Shown here piece after piece: positions 45,895-55,791 of a stretch of DNA of 64,000 nt. The stretch spans positions 124,001-188,000 of the forward strand of contig NZ_CANMDU010000007.1 in assembly GCF_947496775.1 (NCBI RefSeq), in the 5' to 3' direction. The notes beneath the pieces were generated by a model, which made no database searches, was not told the DNA's origin, and saw only the letters and a program-made list of their open reading frames with translations. A program made the position numbers and the translations under genes. Numbering within the stretch: the stretch's first letter is position 1; every line of letters begins with the position of its first letter. The stretch is from an uncultured Maribacter sp. Its GTDB lineage: Bacteria > Bacteroidota > Bacteroidia > Flavobacteriales > Flavobacteriaceae.

Positions 45895-46992
45895 TTAAAC
45901 AAAAAAGAAAGTTCGAAAAGGAAAATACGATTCCTCTGAATATAATTTAATTAAACATCTAATCATTGGATAAAAAGATATTAAACAAAAAATAAAATAT
46001 TTAACACTAATTTTTCCAGTACTTTTCAAAAACATTGGGTATATAAAAACTGAAAAAGCCAAAAAGTTATTAGCTCCTCTAGCGCCAATAACTGTAAAAT
46101 TTTGAATAAATATCATATAAATAAAAATTCCTAATAACATAATATTACTAATTATGTGAAAATCTGGAATTACTTTCAAAATTCTTTTGTTATTATATAA
46201 TGCAATAATGACAATTGCTAAAACAATTTTCTCGTAGTATGCCAATGGGGAAAAATCTCCTACATAATGAACAGAATATATATAAAACTTATATAAAACA
46301 TAACTTGATGGGTTAGAAAAATACAAAGTATGTACTAGTTTTACTATATAGTCTATTAAAAACGTGTTTATTAATAAAATAGCTATAAAAGCCTTTAATA
46401 TTTTTGAAACTTTAATCTTTTTCCTAACAACAAAATACGCCGGTAAAAAGATTAATGAACTAATATGAAATGATGATGCAATTAAAACTGTTATAAAAAA
46501 ATGCCTAAAATTATTTTTAATAATGTATTTATATGAGTAAAATAAAACAGCCATAGATAATCCTTGTCTCATTTGTCCCATAACTACAAAAAAATAAAAA
46601 AAACAGATATAGATAAACATACTGATAAGTGGGTAAGGAGAATGTTTAATTATACTCTTTTGAGATAAAATTATAGTCGTAATTGCAATTACGAATAAAA
46701 AAAACTGAAAAGAATTACTGATTAATTTAACAATAAAACTAAATAAAGTATATCCGATCTCGAATTCCATATTGGAAAACAAACTGAAAAAAGAGGGGAG
46801 TTCTTCAAAAATTTTTCGGTACAAAAAAAAATCAAATCCTATTTCAAAGCGAATAGAAGCAACAAAAATTAATACTGTACTTAAAAAAGTACATAAATAA
46901 AAAATTTTTTTTTTTGAGAAAACTATTGATTTATCTAGGCTTAAAAAAGCAAATAAAAATGAAATAACTATTATAAATAAATAAATAAACAT
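45895..46992 (-). CDS. EpsG-family polymerase-like membrane protein
   Basis: 365 residues with about 10 membrane helices. IRFEIGFDFFLYRKIFEELP and FEIGYTLFSFIVKLI are the EpsG/Wzy signatures, as is MGQMRQGLSMAVLFYSYKYI. EpsG-like proteins polymerise O-units or capsule repeats. It lies between two glycosyltransferases in very AT-rich DNA. Together with the gene at 43781-45091 it makes two possible polymerases in one locus. Confidence 0.85.
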   Translation of the reverse strand: MFIYLFIIVISFLFAFLSLDKSIVFSKKKIFYLCTFLSTVLIFVASIRFEIGFDFFLYRKIFEELPSFFSLFSNMEFEIGYTLFSFIVKLISNSFQFFLFVIAITTIILSQKSIIKHSPYPLISMFIYICFFYFFVVMGQMRQGLSMAVLFYSYKYIIKNNFRHFFITVLIASSFHISSLIFLPAYFVVRKKIKVSKILKAFIAILLINTFLIDYIVKLVHTLYFSNPSSYVLYKFYIYSVHYVGDFSPLAYYEKIVLAIVIIALYNNKRILKVIPDFHIISNIMLLGIFIYMIFIQNFTVIGARGANNFLAFSVFIYPMFLKSTGKISVKYFIFCLISFYPMIRCLIKLYSEESYFPFRTFFFV

Positions 46993-46995
46993 TTT

Positions 46996-48105
46996 CTATT
47001 TTTTAAGAATTTTGATATATAAATTTTGGTATTTAACACTCATAGCATTTGCCGAAAACTCTTCATTAACAATTTTAAAGGATTTTTCAGAAAGGCTATC
47101 TTTTTTACAAACCATTTCATTTAATGCATCGGATAAGCCCTTAATATTTTTCTCCTTAAAAAAAACATGACCAAGCCCTTCGTTTCCTTTTAATTCTTCG
47201 TGGGAAGGAATTTCTGATAAAGCACAAGGTAATCCACATGCCATTGCCTCCATAACAGAATTTGGCAAACCTTCAGATAAAGAAGAAGAAATAAAACAAT
47301 CACTAGCTTGTAAATACTCTAAAATATTAGGTACATTCCCTAAAAATTTAATTTGATTATCGCTTATTTTTTTTAACATCAATTCTTCTTTTCCTTCTCC
47401 TGCAATTAACAAAATAGCACTTTTTTTTATGTTAAAAAGTTTAAATCCTTCTATCAACGTTGTAAAATCTTTTCTAGGAATTAAACTGCCAACGGAAATA
47501 AATATAATTTTATCAAGAGGAAGTTTCACATTTGTTTTACTCTCTTTCTTATTCATAGAAGGTGCAAATTTTTCTATATCAACACCATTCTGAATATAAC
47601 TAATATTAATATTTTTCTTTTTTTTAAAAGTACTGTGAATTGTTCTTGAGCAAGCAATAAAACTTCGTGCATTATGCCTAATCAAATTTATATGCATATT
47701 TGCTAAAATATTTCCTGCTAACTTTCCAAAAATGTTTTTATAGTCATCTAATGGATAATTTCGAATTGTAGAAACTCTTTTAATATCATCACTTATTTGC
47801 TTAAAAGAAATATAATCTGCAAGAATGCCTTGAGTTTGTACAATATCAATTTTCTTACTTTTAAGCAAATTAGATAACTCCTTTTTTACTGATATAAGGG
47901 CTCGTATTTTACTAGTATTTAAACAAATTACTTCTATATTTAACTCTCTTGTGAAATATTCTATTATTGTTTTATTTGACTCTTTAAACAATGTTATTAT
48001 AATAGGATTAAATTGATTCCTATCTAGATGATTTATTATGTAAGATAATTGGTTCGTAGGCCCTGTTCTAACAAGTGATGATACAAAATAGCAAATGTTT
48101 GTCAT
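46996..48105 (-). CDS. Glycosyltransferase family 4
   Basis: 369-residue GT-B enzyme. The C-terminal half has IFISVGSLIPRKDFTTLIEG and the EX7E-type segment ISSSLSEGLPNSVMEAMACG for the nucleotide sugar; the N-terminal half starts NICYFVSSLVRTGPTNQLSY. It should add a sugar to the lipid-linked repeat unit. It is 3 bases from the EpsG-like gene. Confidence 0.9.
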   Translation of the reverse strand: MTNICYFVSSLVRTGPTNQLSYIINHLDRNQFNPIIITLFKESNKTIIEYFTRELNIEVICLNTSKIRALISVKKELSNLLKSKKIDIVQTQGILADYISFKQISDDIKRVSTIRNYPLDDYKNIFGKLAGNILANMHINLIRHNARSFIACSRTIHSTFKKKKNINISYIQNGVDIEKFAPSMNKKESKTNVKLPLDKIIFISVGSLIPRKDFTTLIEGFKLFNIKKSAILLIAGEGKEELMLKKISDNQIKFLGNVPNILEYLQASDCFISSSLSEGLPNSVMEAMACGLPCALSEIPSHEELKGNEGLGHVFFKEKNIKGLSDALNEMVCKKDSLSEKSFKIVNEEFSANAMSVKYQNLYIKILKK

Positions 48106-48106
48106 A

Positions 48107-49054
48107 TTAATCTATATTCAACCTTAGCTTCTCTCCTAGTTTATAATCCCATTCTACAGGGTGAATGCATTCAAATCCTCCCCCATGATGGAAAGTCATT
48201 TCTCCAAAGAAGTATTTATCTTTAATTTGATAAAAATCTATTCTTACGTATTTAAACTCTCGAGATAGCTTTTCTATAATAGGTATAATCATATCCAAGT
48301 TTTGTGGTTTAGATATTCTCCTACCATTGTCCCATACTATAGTTTCATTTTCTTTAATACTCCAAGTAAAGGGTAATAAATCCCAATCTTTAGAGTAAAT
48401 ATTGCGTTTATGCTCAGTCTCCCTATCAATGTCAACAGAAATTAATTCAACCTTCCCATGAAAACAATGAAACTTATAATCCATTGGTATTTTGCCATTA
48501 TCCTCTAATAATAATTTCTCAATAATTATTTTTGGAGGTATATTTTTATACTGCCATTCCTTGGATTCTTTGTAATAATTTCTTTTAAGTAAATTTTTAT
48601 ATCTATTTCTTACTTTTTCCCAATTTATTTCTGATTTATTCATAATAATCTCATACCCTCCACTATCATGATTAGTTTTTATAATAAATGGAGCTTCTGT
48701 CGGTATATTTTCAGGAAGTAAATCTTTATAATTATTACTTGTATATAATAAGGGAATAAGATATTCTTCTCCTATTTTTTCCTTCACATAATTTCTAACC
48801 TCAAACTTATCAGAACATATTGTATGCAAATCTGTTCTATCATTTAACTTAAGCCATTGAATTTTTTCATTTAAAGTTTTAGGATTTTCTAGACTCAAAT
48901 CAAACCCAAATATTCTTTTAAATCTATTTTTTATATAAGTTTCTTCTGTTAGAATAGAAAATCTATAAAAATCATAAACCTTTTTAAACGGATATAATAA
49001 TGTTTTGACCATTAAACTTTTACGATGTAACACTTCAATATAATCTCTTATCAT
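48107..49054 (-). CDS. TupA-like ATP-grasp transferase
   Basis: 315 residues. It starts with a basic helical part and the conserved ENPKTLNEKIQWLKLNDRTD, then the ATP-grasp segments (FIIKTNHDSGGYEIIMNKSE, IIIEKLLLEDNGKIPMDYK, YVRIDFYQIKDKYFFGEMTF). TupA-type proteins were named from teichuronopeptide synthesis and are thought to attach an amino acid or peptide to uronic acids. As UDP-glucuronate genes are nearby, an amide-modified uronic acid is possible. It overlaps the CapA-like gene by four bases. Confidence 0.85.
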   Translation of the reverse strand: MIRDYIEVLHRKSLMVKTLLYPFKKVYDFYRFSILTEETYIKNRFKRIFGFDLSLENPKTLNEKIQWLKLNDRTDLHTICSDKFEVRNYVKEKIGEEYLIPLLYTSNNYKDLLPENIPTEAPFIIKTNHDSGGYEIIMNKSEINWEKVRNRYKNLLKRNYYKESKEWQYKNIPPKIIIEKLLLEDNGKIPMDYKFHCFHGKVELISVDIDRETEHKRNIYSKDWDLLPFTWSIKENETIVWDNGRRISKPQNLDMIIPIIEKLSREFKYVRIDFYQIKDKYFFGEMTFHHGGGFECIHPVEWDYKLGEKLRLNID

Positions 49055-50046
49055 GATACTTTTAACTTTCTAAGTATTATTCTTGGATTTTTTATTACTC
49101 TAAAAAAACGTCTAATATTAAATAATATAAATAAATAAATTGGATGAAGAATCTTATATAACTTTTTTTGATAGGTTAAACTCTTTAAGCTCGCATCACT
49201 TACCAATAAGTTTTTTTTTTCATCAATCTTAACTTGAATAATATGTTTAAGAAAAATTTTTTCTTTAATTATAAAAATAGGCACTATACCTGTTTTTTGA
49301 TGAGGTAAAGCCTTTTTAAATATTTCTCCGTTTCTATCATACAAATCTGGAAAATAGAAATTTCCTAATGAATAAAATATGTATTTATCCTTATACATTT
49401 CGTAAGGCTGGATAATATGTGGATGATGACCAATTATTAAATCAGCTCCTGCGTCTATTAATTCATAAGCTAATGTTCTTTTATTTGGTTCTGGGTACGC
49501 AATATCTTCTATCCCCCAATGCATGTTCAGAATTAATTTAAAGTCAATATGTTTTTCTTTTAATTTTTTGATTTGAAAAAAATTTGGAAGATAAGGTCCT
49601 ATAAAATTTGATTCTGCAAATAATCTAGATCCTGTAAAATCCGTAGATCTTGTTGAATAAGAAAGATAAATTATTCTATTTTTTTCATCAACTATTACAT
49701 TCTTTTCTTGGTTTTCCAATCCTACACCGAAAAAAGAGAGCTTAGCATTTTCTAAAATAGAAACGGTAAGTAGAGAAGAAAGGTTTCCGAAATCATTAAT
49801 ATGGTTGTTAGATAAATTAATTAATGAAGGGGAAAGGTATTTCAAATACTTTACTTTATCTTCATATGCATAAAGGGTAATTTTATCTTTAATGGGTTTC
49901 ATATTCTCCTCGATAAAAGGAGATTCTAAATTTACACATAATTCGGCATCATGAAAATCTAATTTCTTTTTAAAATCCCCAAATATACAACTTGGGTCAT
50001 CATGAATTTCTTGAAGTACTAAGTCTCCAGTAAAGGCTATTTTCAT
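49051..50046 (-). CDS. CapA-family metallophosphatase-like protein
   Basis: 331 residues. The CapA/PGA synthesis fold begins IAFTGDLVLQ and continues with NLESPF, LSNNHINDFG, LNMHWGIEDIAYPEP and DLIIGHHPHIIQPYE, with metal ligands D, N and H in place. CapA is needed for anchoring poly-gamma-glutamate capsule, and other members act on surface polysaccharide. It pairs with the TupA-like gene, which suggests a common modification step. Confidence 0.9.
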   Translation of the reverse strand: MKIAFTGDLVLQEIHDDPSCIFGDFKKKLDFHDAELCVNLESPFIEENMKPIKDKITLYAYEDKVKYLKYLSPSLINLSNNHINDFGNLSSLLTVSILENAKLSFFGVGLENQEKNVIVDEKNRIIYLSYSTRSTDFTGSRLFAESNFIGPYLPNFFQIKKLKEKHIDFKLILNMHWGIEDIAYPEPNKRTLAYELIDAGADLIIGHHPHIIQPYEMYKDKYIFYSLGNFYFPDLYDRNGEIFKKALPHQKTGIVPIFIIKEKIFLKHIIQVKIDEKKNLLVSDASLKSLTYQKKLYKILHPIYLFILFNIRRFFRVIKNPRIILRKLKVS

Positions 50047-50113
50047 ATAGTAGTCTAAAAATTCTTAATGTACATCGTCAAATTCAATTATTATTTATTT
50101 ACACAAAATAAAG

Positions 50114-51346
50114 CTATTTTATTCTCTTATAATAGAAAAAGGATACAGTTCCTAAATACACAGCAGAACTAATAATCTTAACGTAAGCCGCACCAGAAGA
50201 ACCAAATAATGGTATTAAGCACAATGAAAGAATTATATTACTTAAACCAATATTAATACTTGATATTCTCATCTTTTTACCTTCCCCTTTTGCATACAAA
50301 AATTTATTATATAAATCCCCGAATCCATGTATCAAAAATGCCACTGAAGTAAGAATCGCCAAGTTAATCGCAGGTTCATATTCCCTACTATAAAAATAAT
50401 TAAAAAGAGGGTTTAAAAAAGTCAAAAAAAGCACAAAAAAGATTAGAGATATTATTACAATTAGTTTCAAAATATTTACTGGCATCTTTTTTTTATTTGC
50501 AAAATCTCTCATTAAAGTTGTACCTACTATTCCTGGTAAAACACCCATTGGAGAAGAAACTGTAAGTGCTAGCGCATAAAAACCAAAATCTGTATTATTA
50601 TTGAAAAAACTAATGAACAATGAACTTAAGTGGGTAGAAGCAACCCCTAAAACTCCTCCTATATATATAGGGAATCCTACTATTTTGTTCGTTTCGAAAA
50701 TACTATTAATTGTAGCTTTTAAGTCTTTAAAAGAAAAAGGTGTTTTTAAAATAATAGAAACTATAATTATTCCTGTTGAAGCATAAAAAAATACTAATGC
50801 ACTTTTAAGAGATAATTCATCAAAAAAGAAGATTATTCCTAATAAAGTCAATAAATAAATAAATTTAGGCCCTATTTTTAAAATAGACAAGGAGTATATT
50901 TTGTTATTACCTTGGAGTATATTTTCTAGACTATTATTAAAAACCAATACAAACATAAATGGTAGAAGCACATGTATATATATTCCTAAATTTCCGGTAT
51001 AAAAAAAAGAAATGTACGATGTCAAAATTAAAATCAGAAAAAGTGAAATTACTAAACCAATGATAATATGCGCTCCAAACAACTTGTTTTTCTTTTGCTC
51101 ATTCTCTTCTTTAGCTGTCATATACGTACAGCTATAAAAAAACCCAAAAGTTGAAAATAACACAATTAATGAAAAAAGAACTTCTATAAACTTAAAATCA
51201 CCGTAATTATCCTTTCCCAAGTATTTTGTGTTTAAAACACTTATTAAAAAACCTATGAGCATCGACCCAATAGTAGAGCTATATAAAACAATTGCCTGCT
51301 TTACTTTTTGGTTTTTAAATATCTTTTTTACAGAAAAATTTTTCAT
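50114..51346 (-). CDS. Oligosaccharide flippase (Wzx-like)
   Basis: 410 residues with about 12 membrane helices. SIGSMLIGFLISVLNTKYLG-like start, a helix-rich body and the polysaccharide biosynthesis C-terminal domain place it in the MOP superfamily as a repeat-unit exporter (Wzx). DNA is AT-rich. It is the flippase of this locus, separate from the one at 10845-12320. Confidence 0.86.
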   Translation of the reverse strand: MKNFSVKKIFKNQKVKQAIVLYSSTIGSMLIGFLISVLNTKYLGKDNYGDFKFIEVLFSLIVLFSTFGFFYSCTYMTAKEENEQKKNKLFGAHIIIGLVISLFLILILTSYISFFYTGNLGIYIHVLLPFMFVLVFNNSLENILQGNNKIYSLSILKIGPKFIYLLTLLGIIFFFDELSLKSALVFFYASTGIIIVSIILKTPFSFKDLKATINSIFETNKIVGFPIYIGGVLGVASTHLSSLFISFFNNNTDFGFYALALTVSSPMGVLPGIVGTTLMRDFANKKKMPVNILKLIVIISLIFFVLFLTFLNPLFNYFYSREYEPAINLAILTSVAFLIHGFGDLYNKFLYAKGEGKKMRISSINIGLSNIILSLCLIPLFGSSGAAYVKIISSAVYLGTVSFFYYKRIK

Positions 51347-51374
51347 TAAATAACTAATACAATCTATTTATACA

Positions 51375-52451
51375 TCATTTCTTAATAAAATCAAAAATTC
51401 TTTTTCCTTGAATCTTATAGTCAAAATTTTCCGCTATTTTTTTACCACTTATACCAATTTTCTTTGCCTGTTCGTAGTTATTAATCACAAAAATTAGTTT
51501 TTCAGCAAAATCATTAGGGTCATTAGGGTTTGCTAAAAATCCATTAATTCCGTCCTCTATGTAATTTGGAATTTCACCAACTCTTGTTACAACAACAGGA
51601 AGTCTTGTTGATAAATACTCTCCCAATTTCGATGGAAAACCACCTTGAGATTGCAAATTATCTGGTCTTGCAAGAGCTAAAATTGAAGATTTACGTAACA
51701 GTTTTAATACCTTTACATGCGGTAATTTCCCTGTAAAATCAACATTATTTGATAAATTATTTTCATAAACCATTTCTTTAAGGTCATTCATAACTTCTTC
51801 TTCTGCATGTCCTATTAACTTTAATTTCCACTCAGGAAATAGGTTATTTACTTTTTTAAATGAGGTAATTAAATCGAAGACCCCATCCTTATTATTTCCC
51901 ATATAACCACAATAGGTAATCTCTTTACTAAAACCATTTTCATAACCATCAATAGTGTCATCATCAAGAATTAATGGCAATATCAAAAAATTCTTTATTT
52001 TAGTTTTTTCAGAATAAAAATTTGCAAGATTTTTAGAACAAGTGATGAAAGAGTCAGAAAAACTCATACTTAATATTGCTAATTTACTTTTAATTACACT
52101 TAAAAAATTCTTACTTTGAAGTATCAAATAATGAGGATATTCTGTTCTTTCTGTAATCATTTTTACCCCTTTTAACTTTAGTAAAAAAGCAATCCAAGGC
52201 ATTCTAAAAGCCCCATAAAAGAAAACGATGTCTGTTTTATTTACTTTAAAAATAATAGTAAACGTTGCAATAAACTTTAAAATAAAAGATATAAATAAAT
52301 CAATTTTAAAGGGCATCTTTTTAAAGTATCCGATTGAAATAACATCAACCTCTGTATTTTCGTGTTTTAACGCCCTAATAAGTAAAGAAAGCCTATTAGC
52401 AGAAGCGCTAATATTTGGATACTCATTTTCAGTTATAAAATGGACTTTCAT
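51375..52451 (-). CDS. Glycosyltransferase family 4
   Basis: 358-residue GT-B enzyme. The N-terminal segment is KVHFITENEYPNISASANRL and the C-terminal domain contains NNVDFTGKLPHVKVLKLLRK and LGEYLSTRLPVVVTRVGEIP, where the sugar nucleotide binds. The conserved GLxxxxxExxxxG segment is loosely kept (FPSKLGEYLSTRLPV). It lies between the flippase and the UDP-glucuronate epimerase genes. Confidence 0.88.
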   Translation of the reverse strand: MKVHFITENEYPNISASANRLSLLIRALKHENTEVDVISIGYFKKMPFKIDLFISFILKFIATFTIIFKVNKTDIVFFYGAFRMPWIAFLLKLKGVKMITERTEYPHYLILQSKNFLSVIKSKLAILSMSFSDSFITCSKNLANFYSEKTKIKNFLILPLILDDDTIDGYENGFSKEITYCGYMGNNKDGVFDLITSFKKVNNLFPEWKLKLIGHAEEEVMNDLKEMVYENNLSNNVDFTGKLPHVKVLKLLRKSSILALARPDNLQSQGGFPSKLGEYLSTRLPVVVTRVGEIPNYIEDGINGFLANPNDPNDFAEKLIFVINNYEQAKKIGISGKKIAENFDYKIQGKRIFDFIKK

Positions 52452-52459
52452 TCCTTATT

Positions 52460-53488
52460 TTAAAAACTAAGTTTATAATACTCTTTATACCAATCAATAA
52501 AATTTTTAACACCCTGTTTTATTTCCGTTTTGGGATTATACCCTGTGGTATCTTTCAATTTAGTTGTATCAGCATAAGTTACCTTAACATCACCTGGCTG
52601 GATAGGCATCATTATTCTTTCTGATTTTCTATTTATAGCTATTTCTAATGTTTCAATAAATTCCATTAGGTTTATTGGTTTTGAGTTCCCAATGTTAAAA
52701 ATTTCTGCTTTCGGAATTTTTGTTGTTTTAAAATTAAGGCATTTAATTACTCCATCAACAATGTCGTCTATATAGGTAAAATCTCGCAACATGTCGCCAT
52801 TATTAAAAACCTTAATAGGTTTACTCTTGCATATAGCATTTGCAAAAAGCATAGGAGCCATATCTGGTCTACCCCAAGGACCATATACTGTAAAAAAACG
52901 AAGACCCGTTGTTCTAAAGTCAAATAAATGACTATATGTATAAGCCATTAACTCATTCCCTTTTTTTGTTGCTGCATATAAGCTTACAGGATTATCTACT
53001 TTGTCTTCTTCTGAAAAAGGAACCTTTTTATTTCCTCCATAAACAGAAGAACTTGAAGCATAAACAAAATGATTAATTTTATAATTTCTACAGCACTCTA
53101 ATACGTTAAAATACCCTAACATATTTGTTTGAATATATGCTGAAGGGTTTTCGATTGAATACCTAACCCCTGCTTGGGCGGCCAAATGAATAACATAATC
53201 GAAGTTTTCCTTCTTAAACAAAATCTCTAAATTATGAGCATTTGTTATATCAATTTTTCCAAAACGATAGTTACTATTTTTACTACTTAAACTTAAACTA
53301 CAGTCTTCATTTATATTTTCTTTTTCAATACCTATTTCTTTTAATCTAGATAGTTTTAAATTAACATCGTAATAATCGTTTATATTATCAATACCTACTA
53401 TATTATACGTTTCATCATGTAATAAAGTTTTAACTAGATGAAAGCCTATAAATCCAGCAGAACCTGTTACTAATATGTTTTTTTTCAT
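52460..53488 (-). CDS. UDP-glucuronate 4-epimerase (CapI-like)
   Basis: 342-residue SDR epimerase: GSAGFIGFHLVKTLL for NAD, YAATKKGNE for the catalytic Y-x3-K, and RFFTVYGPWGRPDMAPMLFA, which is the strong signature of UDP-glucuronate 4-epimerases, giving UDP-galacturonate. The C-terminus (TGYNPKTEIKQGVKNFIDWY) is also as in that subgroup. It overlaps rfbD by four bases. The product is likely a building block of the polymer. Confidence 0.9.
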   Translation of the reverse strand: MKKNILVTGSAGFIGFHLVKTLLHDETYNIVGIDNINDYYDVNLKLSRLKEIGIEKENINEDCSLSLSSKNSNYRFGKIDITNAHNLEILFKKENFDYVIHLAAQAGVRYSIENPSAYIQTNMLGYFNVLECCRNYKINHFVYASSSSVYGGNKKVPFSEEDKVDNPVSLYAATKKGNELMAYTYSHLFDFRTTGLRFFTVYGPWGRPDMAPMLFANAICKSKPIKVFNNGDMLRDFTYIDDIVDGVIKCLNFKTTKIPKAEIFNIGNSKPINLMEFIETLEIAINRKSERIMMPIQPGDVKVTYADTTKLKDTTGYNPKTEIKQGVKNFIDWYKEYYKLSF

Positions 53489-54351
53489 TTATAATTTTCT
53501 TCTAAAATAATTTTTAAACTATCTCTCCAATACGAAATTTCAACATCTAAATTATTTTTTATTTTTGATTTATCTAAAACACTATACGTAGGGCGTTTTG
53601 CAGCTGTAGGATATTCACTTGTCGGAATAGAATTAACTTTTACATTAGCTTTTCTACTTTCGAATATTTCCTTTGCTAAATCAAACCAACTTGCAACACC
53701 TTCATTGCTATAGTGGTAAACTCCAAAAGCACAACTTTCTTTTTTAATTATAGAAAGAATTACTTTCCCTAAATCCCCTGCATACGTTGGAGTTCCTACT
53801 TGGTCATTTACCACACTAATTTCATCTCTTTCTCTCCCTAATTGCAACATAGTTTTAACAAAATTATTTCCATATTTAGAATATACCCATGAGGTTCTAA
53901 TTATAAAATAGTTTGATAATATTGCTCTTATATATTTTTCCCCTTTTAACTTAGATGCCCCATAAATATTTACAGGATTTGATGTGTCGTTTTCTGTATA
54001 AGGTATACTTTTTGTCCCGTCAAAAACAAAATCGGTAGATATATGAATTAAAACACAGCTATTTTCTTTACAAGTTTCCGCTAAATATTTTACAGCTTCT
54101 GCATTTACTAAATATGCTTTATCTTCTTCTAATTCTGCTTTGTCTACTGCTGTATAAGCTGCACAATTTATACAATAATCATAATCCTCCTTTAAGAACA
54201 AAGATTCTATTTGATCTTTTTTCGTAACATTTAATTCTTTAGAATTTCTAAAATGAAAATTATAATTTGGATAACTTTCTACTAAATCTCTAATACACTT
54301 TCCTAATTGACCATTAGAACCTGTAACTAATATTTTCGATTTCTTTTTCAT
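53485..54351 (-). CDS. rfbD: dTDP-4-dehydrorhamnose reductase
   Basis: 288 residues, last enzyme of the dTDP-L-rhamnose pathway. It has GSNGQLGKCIRDLVE for NAD(P), YTAVDKAELE and the Y-x3-K motif in YGASKLKGEKYI. It is 1 base from rfbC, in the order rfbB-rfbA-rfbC-rfbD on the minus strand. Confidence 0.95.
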   Translation of the reverse strand: MKKKSKILVTGSNGQLGKCIRDLVESYPNYNFHFRNSKELNVTKKDQIESLFLKEDYDYCINCAAYTAVDKAELEEDKAYLVNAEAVKYLAETCKENSCVLIHISTDFVFDGTKSIPYTENDTSNPVNIYGASKLKGEKYIRAILSNYFIIRTSWVYSKYGNNFVKTMLQLGRERDEISVVNDQVGTPTYAGDLGKVILSIIKKESCAFGVYHYSNEGVASWFDLAKEIFESRKANVKVNSIPTSEYPTAAKRPTYSVLDKSKIKNNLDVEISYWRDSLKIILEENYK

Positions 54352-54352
54352 T

Positions 54353-54898
54353 TTATATCTGCGCCTTTTCCCATATTGGCAATTCTAAATCTTTTTCAGA
54401 CACTTCAATTTCATTAGATGGCAGTTTCCAATCAATACTTAAGTTTTTATCATTATAAATAATTCCGCCCTCAGACTCCTTGTTATAAAAGTTATCACAT
54501 TTATAAAAAAATTCTGCAGTTTCACTTAAAACAGAAAATCCATGCCCAAAACCTCGCGGTATAAATAATTGTTTTTTATTTACATCAGAAAGTTCTATAG
54601 AAAAATGCTTTCCAAATGTTTTGGAATCTTTTCTTAAGTCTACGGCTACATCTAATACCCTTCCTTTTAATACACGAACAAGCTTGGCTTGGGCATATTC
54701 CCCTGTTTGGTAATGAATTGCTCTTATAACCCCTTTAGATGAATACGATTGGTTATCTTGAACAAAGTCTACTTCTTTACCTATTAAATTTGTAAATGTT
54801 TCTTTATTAAAACTTTCAAAAAAGTATCCTCTATCATCTTCAAATACTCTAGGTGTTAAAACATAACAACCTTCTAGAGTAGTTTTTTCTATTATCAT
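54353..54898 (-). CDS. rfbC: dTDP-4-dehydrorhamnose 3,5-epimerase
   Basis: 181-residue cupin-fold epimerase. The conserved segments include FEDDRGYFFESFN, FVQDNQSYSSKGVIRAIHYQ with the active-site histidine, RVLKGRVLDVAVDLRK and FIPRGFGHGFSVLSE. It converts the 4-keto-6-deoxyglucose intermediate into the rhamno form. It follows rfbA with a two-base gap. Confidence 0.95.
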   Translation of the reverse strand: MIIEKTTLEGCYVLTPRVFEDDRGYFFESFNKETFTNLIGKEVDFVQDNQSYSSKGVIRAIHYQTGEYAQAKLVRVLKGRVLDVAVDLRKDSKTFGKHFSIELSDVNKKQLFIPRGFGHGFSVLSETAEFFYKCDNFYNKESEGGIIYNDKNLSIDWKLPSNEIEVSEKDLELPIWEKAQI

Positions 54899-54900
54899 TC

Positions 54901-55767
54901 TTACTTTTTATTTAATATTCCTAACAGGTTTTTACCATACCCGCTTTTCATAAGTGGTTCCGCTAAAGCAATTAATTGCTCTTTACTTATTAAACCCATT
55001 TCATAAGCTGCACCTTCTATTGTTCCTATTTTTAAGCCCTGACGTTCTTCAATAACTTCTACAAATTGAGAAGCCTGCATTAGAGATTGGAATGTTCCTG
55101 TATCTAACCAAGCTGTACCTCTATCCAAAATACTAACATTTAGTTTATCTCTTTTTAAATATTCTCGGTTTATATCTGTAATCTCTAATTCTCCTCTAGA
55201 GCTAGGCTCAATATTTTTAGCAATTTGTACCACATCATTATCATAAAAATAAATACCAGGTACTGCATAATTAGATTTAGGTTCTAATGGTTTTTCTTCA
55301 ATACTAATTGCTTTTCCACTTTCGTTAAATTCAACTACACCATAACGTTCGGGGTCATGTACTCTATAGGCATATATAATCCCTCCATCAGGGTTATTAT
55401 TTGATTGTAGTAATTTTGCCAAACCAGAACCATAAAAAATATTGTCGCCCAATATAAGTGCAACCTTATCTTTCCCTATAAATTCTTCACCTATTATAAA
55501 TGCTTCGGCAAGACCATTTGGTGATTCTTGTACAGCATACTCAAAAGAACAACCATATTTACTCCCATCTCCCAATAAATCCTTGAATAGAGCTAAATCT
55601 TTAGGAGTAGAAATAATAAGAATTTCTCTTATTCCTGTATAAATTAATGTGGATAAAGGGTAATATATCATGGGTTTGTCATAAATAGGCATTAACTGTT
55701 TGCTTACTGACAATGTTAGAGGATGTAAACGAGTACCTGAACCTCCTGCTAATATAATTCCTTTCAT
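54901..55767 (-). CDS. rfbA: Glucose-1-phosphate thymidylyltransferase
   Basis: 288 residues of the single-domain RmlA type. Start [20 protein letters not shown], then [32 protein letters not shown] and [18 protein letters not shown]. It makes dTDP-glucose for the rhamnose pathway. It lacks the beta-helix of the nucleotidyltransferase at 9272-10288, showing these two have different roles. It starts 24 bases after rfbB. Confidence 0.96.
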   Translation of the reverse strand: MKGIILAGGSGTRLHPLTLSVSKQLMPIYDKPMIYYPLSTLIYTGIREILIISTPKDLALFKDLLGDGSKYGCSFEYAVQESPNGLAEAFIIGEEFIGKDKVALILGDNIFYGSGLAKLLQSNNNPDGGIIYAYRVHDPERYGVVEFNESGKAISIEEKPLEPKSNYAVPGIYFYDNDVVQIAKNIEPSSRGELEITDINREYLKRDKLNVSILDRGTAWLDTGTFQSLMQASQFVEVIEERQGLKIGTIEGAAYEMGLISKEQLIALAEPLMKSGYGKNLLGILNKK

Positions 55768-55791
55768 TTTTGGATATGTTTATTCTCTTTC

